From Eubacteriales bacterium (GTDB taxonomy: Bacteria; Bacillota; Clostridia; Acetivibrionales; JANLFN01), in the NCBI GenBank assembly GCA_024655885.1, contig JANLFN010000007.1:118162-182161 (forward strand): a stretch of DNA of 64,000 bases, in the 5' to 3' direction. Below are positions 56,426-64,000 of the stretch, one piece after another. The notes below the pieces were generated by a model, which searched no databases, was not told the origin of the DNA, and worked only from the letters and a program-made list of their open reading frames with translations. Both the position numbers and the translations under genes were made by a program. Each line of letters starts with the position of its first letter. The first letter of the stretch is position 1.

Positions 56426-58015
56426 ATGAAAACTGACATAAATTTTATTGCTCAGGTTTTAAGCCATTATCAAATTAGCCAAATCCAGATTAATGGAGAG
56501 TGTACAGATATAAGATCCATAGAATTTCTTACTGAGACACGAACTTCAATAGAGCCTGATGTACTTTATTTTGGACAAAGTGCTGCAATGAAAAAGTATT
56601 TACCATTGCAAAACACGTTAAATATGATTTTCCAGGAAGATCTCCCTAATGATTTTATGGATATTCCTAATCTAAACATGATAGTTCTTCCACGCAATTT
56701 AGATTTTTTAAGCATTTTTAATGAGGTTCAGGACGCGCTTATAAAAGAAAAGAAGTATAATTTATGGTCATATGAGCTACTAGCACAGTTAACTCATCAT
56801 GAGGGAATAGACTCCATAGTTAAGATAGGTTATCAAATGCTCGGAAATCCTATATGCGTAACTGATCTGAGTTATAATACTATAGCAATCACAAGAGATA
56901 AAAATGTAGATGATGATCCTGTATGGAATGAACTTTATACTAAAGGATACTCAATTTATGATACATCTTCTCTTTATATAAATGCTGATTTGTACCACTT
57001 TAAGGGAAACTCTTTTCCACCTTTTTACTGGCAGGACACCGTTTCAAAATATAGGAAAATCCTATGCAGCATAGATGTAGGAAACAAACCTGCAGGTCAT
57101 TTGGCTGTTATTGAATATGAAAAGCCCTTCGGAGATGATGATATTAAATTGGTATCCATCTTAAGAGAAGCATTGTCTGCTGAATTTCAAATTAATAAGA
57201 ATATTTATTCTTCAGATGGGACCAGGCATAAAAGTATTCTGAGAGATATTCTTTCTGGGAAAACAAAGGATAAGGAATCAATTGAAGACAAAGGGCAGTT
57301 ATTGAAATTTCCATTGAATGTAGATATGTATGCCATAACAATTAAACCTGGCGATGTTTCCATAATACCCGGCGATTCTTTGGAATATTTATGCAATACT
57401 TTAGAAAATTTAATCAGCAACAGCAAAACAGTTGCATATGAAGGCAATGTTTTTATGCTGGTATACTGCAATAAAACAAGAAATCTATTTAAAGAAGATT
57501 TTCAAATATTATACAAATTTCTCCTGGAAAATAAAATGAAAGCAGGCGTCAGCCGTTGCCTATACAGTCTTGTAGACTTACGGGCACATTATTTACAGTC
57601 GCTTCATGCGTTAAGGCTGGGAAAAATACTCAAAGATAAAAATGCGATTTACTTTTATGAAGATTATGCCATATTCCATATGATGGAGGCTGGTTCAAGT
57701 CAGGGAAAACTGCAGGAATACTGCCATCCCTCATTATTATCACTTATGGATTATGACAGGCAAAATAATACTTCATTTACTAAAACCTTGTATGAATTCA
57801 TAAAAAATTCTTGCAGTATTGCCGATACGGCAAATATTCTTAAAATACACCGTACTTCCCTGATTTACCGTTTGGAGAAAATCAAGGAGATCATGAATGT
57901 TGATTTAAACGATAACAATATTCTGCTTCTATTGCATCTTTCACTTAAAATGGTTGAATACTCAGATAGAAACATTAATTTACTGGGTTTTAATACTGTG
58001 AATTTTTACAAATAA
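56426..58015 (+). CDS. PucR-type transcriptional regulator, paralogue of 54723-56306
   Basis: GGAGG RBS; MKTDINFIAQVLSHYQ...; TLYEFIKNSCSIADTANILKIHRTSLIYRLEKIKEIMNVDL. Confidence 0.87.
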   Translation: MKTDINFIAQVLSHYQISQIQINGECTDIRSIEFLTETRTSIEPDVLYFGQSAAMKKYLPLQNTLNMIFQEDLPNDFMDIPNLNMIVLPRNLDFLSIFNEVQDALIKEKKYNLWSYELLAQLTHHEGIDSIVKIGYQMLGNPICVTDLSYNTIAITRDKNVDDDPVWNELYTKGYSIYDTSSLYINADLYHFKGNSFPPFYWQDTVSKYRKILCSIDVGNKPAGHLAVIEYEKPFGDDDIKLVSILREALSAEFQINKNIYSSDGTRHKSILRDILSGKTKDKESIEDKGQLLKFPLNVDMYAITIKPGDVSIIPGDSLEYLCNTLENLISNSKTVAYEGNVFMLVYCNKTRNLFKEDFQILYKFLLENKMKAGVSRCLYSLVDLRAHYLQSLHALRLGKILKDKNAIYFYEDYAIFHMMEAGSSQGKLQEYCHPSLLSLMDYDRQNNTSFTKTLYEFIKNSCSIADTANILKIHRTSLIYRLEKIKEIMNVDLNDNNILLLLHLSLKMVEYSDRNINLLGFNTVNFYK

Positions 58016-58140
58016 AAACTAATTTTGTTAATTATAAGGGATATTGTGTGATTTCCAAAGCAATATTTTATCGACTTGCGTTTTTTCAATATAAGCTTAA
58101 AATCGGAAAAGGGGCAAATGATAAAAAAGTGGAAGCAGAA

Positions 58141-58170
58141 AATGGCTGGCGTCTAAAGACACCAGCCATT
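58141..58170 (+). terminator. Hairpin downstream of the PucR-type gene
   Basis: aatggctggcgtctaaagacaccagccatt; weak T-tract. Confidence 0.5.
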
Positions 58171-58313
58171 TAGTTGAGTATGAAGAAGATTTTTATATTC
58201 TCACATAATCTGAATTGTATTGCATCGAATGCAATGGTCAATACGCTAGGGCAGATTTACATAAACATTTTTCTTAAATCCACTATCTGCAATGGTTTCG
58301 GCTATAATATATC

Positions 58314-60641
58314 CTACCCGCATTTGGAAAACCCGCAGTTCCTGCACACCACGCAACCGCCCTCATGCTCCACCGGCCTGCCGCATTCCGGGCAGGTATT
58401 AACCGCGGATAAATCCGTATCATCCTCGTGTTTTCTGTCAGGATTCACATCATATTCAGAGAAATTATTAGCTGTGGGTCCGGGAAAATTTCTCTCATCC
58501 ATGTAGGCCAGTTCTGTAGATATTTCCTCGTCATCCTTCCCGTTTTGGAGCCTCATTACCTTTTCAATCAGCCTTCCGATGGCATCCGGGCACGACATTA
58601 CCTTCAAGCCCTTTTGCCGTATTGTAGACGGGCATCGGATGCCTTTCAACTGTTCCACAATGGCTTTGGCATCGATCCCCGACCTTAAGGCAATAGACAC
58701 AAGCCTGCTTGTAGCTTCCGACTGAGACGGGCACCCTCCGGCACGGCCTGTGTTGGTAAATACTTCACAAATGCCATGCTCATCATAGTTCACTGTTATA
58801 TACAGGTTTCCACAGCCTATCTTTACTTTTTCGGTAAAGCCTGTAGTTATGTCCGGCCTTACCCTGGGTTCAATCCGCCTATTCCTGCCTTCATTTTCAC
58901 TGCCCGTCTGGGTTTCTTCCTTGCCTGCAACCTTACCGATGTTTAACACCTGCATATCCCTGCTGCCGTCACGGTAGAGAGTAACTCCTTTGCAGTAAAG
59001 CTTATATGCCTGTTCAAAAACAGCCCTGACATCTTCCCTGGTTGCCTCATGCCTCAGATTAACCGTTTTTGAAACCGCATTATCGGTATATTTTTGGAAC
59101 GCAGCCTGCATTTTCACATGCCAGTCCGGGGATATATCATGGGCCGTCACAAAAATATTCTGCACGGATTTCGGGATTTCAGGAAAATCCTTTATTGTTC
59201 CCTTCTTGGCTATACGCATCATCAGTTCATCCGAGTAAAATCTACCTGCCATGGCAACCTCTTTGAATAACGGGTTTACCTCAATGAGCTCATCATTATC
59301 CATCACGTTTCTAATGTAGGATATGGCGAACAGGGGCTCTATCCCGCTGGAAACGCCCGCAATTATGCTCAAGGTACCGGTAGGGGCAATGGTCGTCGTT
59401 GTGGCATTGCGTATTCTGATACCTTTCTCCTTGTATATGCTCCGGTCATAATACGGAAAAACACCCTTTTGCTCCGCTAGGCCCACGGATGCCTTCCTTG
59501 ATTGGTCCTGTATAAAATTCATCACCTTTTCCGCAAGGTTTACGGCCTTCTGGGAATTGTACGGTATGTTCAATTTGCAAAGCATATCGGCCCATCCCAT
59601 AACTCCCAGTCCGATTTTTCTTGTACCCCTTGTCATTTTTTCAATCTCGGGCAGGGGATAAATGTTCACATCAATTACATTATCAAGAAAATGTACGGCT
59701 TTTTCCACCGTGGCTTTCAGCTTGTCAAAATCCACCTCCGACCTACCGCCGCCATCGTTTTTAATCATAAGGCTTAGGTTTATGGAACCCAGATTGCAGG
59801 CCTCATAGGGAAGCAACGGCTGTTCCCCACAGGGGTTGGTGCTTTCTATGGTACCCAGCTCCGGTGTCACATTGTCCTTGTTCAGTCTGTCTATAAATAT
59901 AATTCCTGGCTCACCATTATTCCATGCCATATCCACAATCAGATCAAAGACTTTCCGCGCATTCAGGCGTCCCACAGGCTTTTTTAAATGGGGGTCTATC
60001 AGGTCATAGTTCCTTCCCTCCTGCACCGCTTTCATAAATTCTTCTGTGATGGCAACGCTTATATTAAAATTGGTTATATCCGAATTATCCCTTTTTGAGG
60101 TTATAAACTCCAGTATGTCCGGATGGTCCACCCTCAGTATTCCCATGTTGGCGCCCCGCCTGGTTCCTCCCTGTTTCACCGCTTCAGTTGCGGCATTAAA
60201 CACCTTCATAAAGCTGATAGGACCGCTGGCAACACCGCCGGTTGAATTGACCGTTGCCCCTTTGGGTCTAAGCCTTGAAAAACTGAATCCCGTTCCACCT
60301 CCACTTTTATGGATCAGCGCAGCGTTCTTGATGGTTTCGAATATTCCTTCCATTGTGTCTTCCACTGGAAGGACAAAACATGCACTCAATTGTCCCAGGG
60401 GCCTTCCTGCATTCATCAGCGTAGGAGAGTTCGGTAAAAATTCCAAATTCGCCATCATGCTGAAAAAATCATCTTCTATTTGCTGCAGTTCTGAAGCCGA
60501 ACAATAATCAGCGTCTGCTTTTGCAACCGCCTTGGCAACCCTCCTGAACATACCTTCAACATCTTCCAGCAGTGCACCGTTTTCATCCTTGGCCAGGTAT
60601 CTTTTTTCAAGAACTTTAATAGCATTATCTGTTAAATTCAT
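58314..60641 (-). CDS. nrdJ: Adenosylcobalamin-dependent ribonucleotide reductase (class II)
   Basis: NSPTLMNAGRPLGQLSACFVLPVEDTMEGIF, ESTNPCGEQPLLPYEACNLGSINLS, C-terminal zinc ribbon. Confidence 0.95.
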   Translation of the reverse strand: MNLTDNAIKVLEKRYLAKDENGALLEDVEGMFRRVAKAVAKADADYCSASELQQIEDDFFSMMANLEFLPNSPTLMNAGRPLGQLSACFVLPVEDTMEGIFETIKNAALIHKSGGGTGFSFSRLRPKGATVNSTGGVASGPISFMKVFNAATEAVKQGGTRRGANMGILRVDHPDILEFITSKRDNSDITNFNISVAITEEFMKAVQEGRNYDLIDPHLKKPVGRLNARKVFDLIVDMAWNNGEPGIIFIDRLNKDNVTPELGTIESTNPCGEQPLLPYEACNLGSINLSLMIKNDGGGRSEVDFDKLKATVEKAVHFLDNVIDVNIYPLPEIEKMTRGTRKIGLGVMGWADMLCKLNIPYNSQKAVNLAEKVMNFIQDQSRKASVGLAEQKGVFPYYDRSIYKEKGIRIRNATTTTIAPTGTLSIIAGVSSGIEPLFAISYIRNVMDNDELIEVNPLFKEVAMAGRFYSDELMMRIAKKGTIKDFPEIPKSVQNIFVTAHDISPDWHVKMQAAFQKYTDNAVSKTVNLRHEATREDVRAVFEQAYKLYCKGVTLYRDGSRDMQVLNIGKVAGKEETQTGSENEGRNRRIEPRVRPDITTGFTEKVKIGCGNLYITVNYDEHGICEVFTNTGRAGGCPSQSEATSRLVSIALRSGIDAKAIVEQLKGIRCPSTIRQKGLKVMSCPDAIGRLIEKVMRLQNGKDDEEISTELAYMDERNFPGPTANNFSEYDVNPDRKHEDDTDLSAVNTCPECGRPVEHEGGCVVCRNCGFSKCG

Positions 60642-60941
60642 GGGACAACCTCCTGATACATTATCTTTTGTTTGAAGAAAATCACTATATTTTGTATATA
60701 AATAATTTTCTTGGCACTGTATATTGTATCATTTCTATTAAGTAAGTCAATACAATTGAGGAAAATATTTTTACTTGTTTAATACCGCGTAGTATAAACC
60801 TATTCTCAAAAATAAAAGGCATTATGAACCATAACGCCTTCAAAAAAATTGAAATGGAAATTGAGGATAAAGAATCTTCAGTCTCACAAATTAGAAATAT
60901 GAATGAAAATTATTACATGCAATTTGATAATAAATTATAAC

Positions 60942-62183
60942 CTATTTTTCCTTTAACAGCGCATCCTCCGAATATCTATTTGTTACATCCCACAGTATCC
61001 ATTCCTCATACCCGGCATCATATACCGCCTTAATTTGCTGCCTTACCTGCTCTGCTCCATAATGCTGATAGTAGCCTTTCCCAAGCCAAGTAGCGGTGAA
61101 GTCCTGTAAATACGGCCTCACTCTGGCTTTATATCCCTGTACCTTGGAAATCCTGTCCTTTGCTTTAATAAGAGTATTGTACACCACTCCATAGGGGTCG
61201 AAATCCGGTTTGACAAATGTAATCTCGTTTATCACCTGGCCCACAGCATAATGGGAGGGATAGGCCATCGGTGAAATATAGTCGATATCTTTGCCCATAT
61301 ATTCAAGGTATTGGCCGATGTCCTCAGTATCGGCGGGACTTTCGCAAATGATTGCGAAAACATCGGCGGAAAGCTTGACTCCAGGGAGTTCTTTCCTTGC
61401 ATAGGCAAGGAATTCATCGATGGCTTCATATTTTTCTTTCCCTGTATCGCCAAAATTCATTGCCTTTTTGTTACCGTCATTTGCAAATCTCACATAGTCA
61501 AACTGTATTTCATCAAAGCCTTTTTTAACAGCCTCTCTGGCAATCTCGACAATGTATTCCCATGAGTCCTTGTTATAGGGATTTAGCCATGTGAGCCCGT
61601 GATTATCCCTCCATAACCCTCCGCTGGTATTCTTGATTGCAAGGTCCGGCCTCTTGGAGGAAAGGATAGGGTCCTTAAAGCATACCACTCTTCCGATGAT
61701 ATGTATATTATTGTCATGCATTGCCTTCAGCACCTTATCTACATCGTATTTAGGCTGCCAGGCCTTGATTTCTCTTACCGCCGGTATGTCGGACTCATAG
61801 CCTACATAGCCGTCATCATCCTTCACATCTATAACATAGGAATTTATTTCAGTTGTCTTGGCCAGTTCTACGAAATGATTGACTTTGTCCATACTTCCCA
61901 TAGTCCAGCCTGTGAGATACAGGGCTTTTACCTTCAAGCCGTCTCTTCCGTTTTTTTCGGCCTGCTCGGTGTTTTTAGCACTGGGAACGGGTGCCCGATT
62001 TGCGTCGGGATTTGCCGTAGTCTCGGGTGTTACTCCTCCGCCGGTATTATTCTGTATCAGAATAGGGTTATTCCGGTCGCCTTTCGGTTGAGAGCTGTTT
62101 ACAGTAAATGCTATAGTAAGACCTACTGCAACAACAGCCACAATAATTACTGGTACAATGCTTCGAATAAAATTCCTATTCAT
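60942..62183 (-). CDS. Putative glycoside hydrolase (DUF4015-like), membrane-anchored
   Basis: VKALYLTGWTMGSMDKVNHFVELAKTTEINSYVIDVKDDDGYVGYESDIP; KKGFDEIQFDYVRFANDG. Confidence 0.85.
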   Translation of the reverse strand: MNRNFIRSIVPVIIVAVVAVGLTIAFTVNSSQPKGDRNNPILIQNNTGGGVTPETTANPDANRAPVPSAKNTEQAEKNGRDGLKVKALYLTGWTMGSMDKVNHFVELAKTTEINSYVIDVKDDDGYVGYESDIPAVREIKAWQPKYDVDKVLKAMHDNNIHIIGRVVCFKDPILSSKRPDLAIKNTSGGLWRDNHGLTWLNPYNKDSWEYIVEIAREAVKKGFDEIQFDYVRFANDGNKKAMNFGDTGKEKYEAIDEFLAYARKELPGVKLSADVFAIICESPADTEDIGQYLEYMGKDIDYISPMAYPSHYAVGQVINEITFVKPDFDPYGVVYNTLIKAKDRISKVQGYKARVRPYLQDFTATWLGKGYYQHYGAEQVRQQIKAVYDAGYEEWILWDVTNRYSEDALLKEK

Positions 62184-62336
62184 TTTGCCCCCCGTATGCT
62201 TATGTCAGACGTCCCCGGCAATAAAAAGTTCCACTCTCTGCAAAATGATATTATATACATCCTCTATTCAATATATTTCATATATTTATTATAAATATTC
62301 TTGAATTTTTCGTCATAGGAAATCGTTTACAACAAT

Positions 62337-62374
62337 AAAAAACAGCCGTGCCAGCAATGATTACGGCTGTTTTA
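62337..62374 (-). terminator. Hairpin between tandem DUF4015-like genes
   Basis: aaaacagccgt...acggctgtttt. Confidence 0.65.
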
Positions 62375-62380
62375 CAGCTC

Positions 62381-63670
62381 CTACCTTTTTTCAAAAACAT
62401 CTTCCGGGTAAATATTCGAAGGGTTCCAGAGGATCCACTCGTCTCCTCCTGCGTCATATACCGCCTTGATTTGCTGCCTTATTTGCTCCGTTCCATATGT
62501 CTGGTAATACCCCTTTGAGAGCCATGAGGCTGTAAACGCCTGTAAATACGGACGGATTTTGGCGTTATAGCCCTGAACCTTTTCTATTCTGCTCTTAGCC
62601 TTCACAAGGCTGTTATACACCACTTTGTATGGCTCCAAATCTGGGGCAGTAAATTTTACATCATTGATAATCTGTCCTACGCCGTTTCCGTTGATGCCGT
62701 GAGAAGCATTGGCATAATGAGAGGGATATATCATGGGAGATATGTAATCAATGCTCTCACCGACTTTTTCTAACTCCTGTCCTATGCCTTCCACATCCCC
62801 TTTGCTTTCACATATGATTCCGAATACGTCAGCCGATACGGTAGCTCCCATTTCATCATGCAGCTGTTTTTTCGCTGTCTCTAGGAATTTACATATGGTG
62901 TCGGATTTAGACGGCATATTGCTCCCATAGTTCACTTCTGAGTTTTTCGTTGCGGGAAACCTTACATAGTCAAACTGTATCTCATCAAAGCCTTTATTTA
63001 GAGCTTCTTTTCCTATATCAATATTATATTGCCATACCTCTTCCTTGTATGGATTGGTCCATGCAAATTTTCCCTCTTTCCACAATTGGCCGTTGACTTT
63101 TTTAACTGCCAGGTCAGTGCGCTTTTCCGCAAGTACAGGATCCCTAAAGCATACCACTCTGCCAATTACATAAATGTTGTTATCGTGAAGTGTTTTTATA
63201 ACACTTTCAGCATCATAAAGCGGAACCGAATAGTTGGCCATAACCTTTTTTACTTCGGGCAGATCCGTTGCATAGTTTACTTTTCCCGCTTCCTTTACAT
63301 CGATCACTACTGCGTTCAACTCAGTAGCCTTTGACAATTCCACGATTTTGTCAATGACCCTCTTATTTCCCGCAGAATCCCCCGACAGATAGACTGCTCT
63401 GACCTTAACGTCCTTCATCCTTTTTCTATCTTTACTACTTTCCGATGGTTTCTCTTGCTGCTTACCATTATTACCGGCAGAATTTCCAGTTAATCCCGGA
63501 GTTCCAGATGTTGCTGCATTGTTTTTTTGCCCCTCCTGGGTAGTATTCTGCTGTCTATTGTTAAAAAGCTTCTTTCCGGCAAACGGTCCGGCTCCTAAAG
63601 ATACCGCTATTATGCCTATGATTACTATGAATCCTGATGCAGCTATTGCGATTTTCAGTCTTTTTGACAT
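62381..63670 (-). CDS. Putative glycoside hydrolase (DUF4015-like), membrane-anchored, paralogue of 60942-62183
   Basis: VRAVYLSGDSAGNKRVIDKIVELSKATELNAVVIDVKEAGKVNYATDLP; NKGFDEIQFDYVRFPATK. Confidence 0.85.
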   Translation of the reverse strand: MSKRLKIAIAASGFIVIIGIIAVSLGAGPFAGKKLFNNRQQNTTQEGQKNNAATSGTPGLTGNSAGNNGKQQEKPSESSKDRKRMKDVKVRAVYLSGDSAGNKRVIDKIVELSKATELNAVVIDVKEAGKVNYATDLPEVKKVMANYSVPLYDAESVIKTLHDNNIYVIGRVVCFRDPVLAEKRTDLAVKKVNGQLWKEGKFAWTNPYKEEVWQYNIDIGKEALNKGFDEIQFDYVRFPATKNSEVNYGSNMPSKSDTICKFLETAKKQLHDEMGATVSADVFGIICESKGDVEGIGQELEKVGESIDYISPMIYPSHYANASHGINGNGVGQIINDVKFTAPDLEPYKVVYNSLVKAKSRIEKVQGYNAKIRPYLQAFTASWLSKGYYQTYGTEQIRQQIKAVYDAGGDEWILWNPSNIYPEDVFEKR

Positions 63671-63867
63671 AAAAATCTCCCATCTTCTTATTATATTTTA
63701 GGATGTCATAAAAATTGAGCAGTTATGTAAAATAACACTAACTATAAATTTATCAGATATTGGCATTGAAGGCAATATTTCTTTTTATATTTCTATAACC
63801 ATCCGTCATCGATAAGAAAAAACACTTTATAAACAAGAAAAAGAAAGATGATATTTCATCTTTCTTT

Positions 63868-63943
63868 TGGCTCCTCAAGTAGGACTCGAACCTACGACCC
63901 TGCGGTTAACAGCCGCATGCTCTACCTGCTGAGCTATTGAGGA
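63868..63943 (-). tRNA. tRNA-Asn (anticodon GTT), CCA encoded
   Basis: Reverse strand TCCTCAATAGCTCAGCAGGTAGAGCATGCGGCTGTTAACCGCAGGGTCGTAGGTTCGAGTCCTACTTGAGGAGCCA. Confidence 0.97.
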
Positions 63944-63950
63944 ATATCAA

Positions 63951-64000
63951 TCTGGCGGCGACCTACTTTCCCGGGCCGCTGCCGGCCAAGTATCATCGGC
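63951..64000 (-). rRNA. 5S rRNA, 3' end only (continues past window)
   Basis: Reverse strand GATGATACTTGGCCGGCAGCGGCCCGGGAAAGTAGGTCGCCGCCAGA matches the 5S 3' region. Confidence 0.88.

Noticed and set aside
1-64000. CRISPR array, prophage or intact transposase
   Set aside because: No regularly spaced repeats, phage structural genes or full transposase ORFs were recognised.

Overview
The window is a chromosomal segment of a low-to-mid GC Clostridia-like Firmicute, with most genes on the minus strand. A tRNA-Asn and the 3' end of a 5S rRNA sit at the right edge.

Main blocks, left to right:
(1) Extracellular flavin reductase region: two lipoprotein FAD-binding fumarate-reductase-like proteins, a stand-alone FMN-binding lipoprotein, two MerR regulators, a DoxX-like protein, then an FMN-binding lipoprotein / NusG-II / Gx-transporter trio that resembles extracellular electron transfer loci.
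(2) asnB followed by a scarred region: direct repeats, a 58-bp asnB fragment, a nucleotidyltransferase pair and a truncated group II intron end.
(3) Nitroreductases, an amidase and a GtrA/GtrB-type surface glycosylation cluster.
(4) purL and an acyl-CoA synthetase with an XRE-cupin regulator.
(5) A small gas-vesicle-like locus: orphan GvpK, a GvpA/J-family domain fused to two GRAM/PH-like repeats, an Hsp20-like ORF, and two short zinc-ribbon ORFs missing from the ORF track.
(6) htpG with a perfect CIRCE operator.
(7) A BMP-type nucleoside ABC transporter, xpt with a guanine-type riboswitch, and queT with a probable preQ1-I riboswitch.
(8) A corrinoid methyltransferase locus with two PucR-type regulators.
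(9) nrdJ and two tandem DUF4015-like proteins.

The best candidates for something new are the gas-vesicle-domain/GRAM fusion locus and a structured intergenic element present in two diverged copies. All family calls are from reading the translations; no database search was run.
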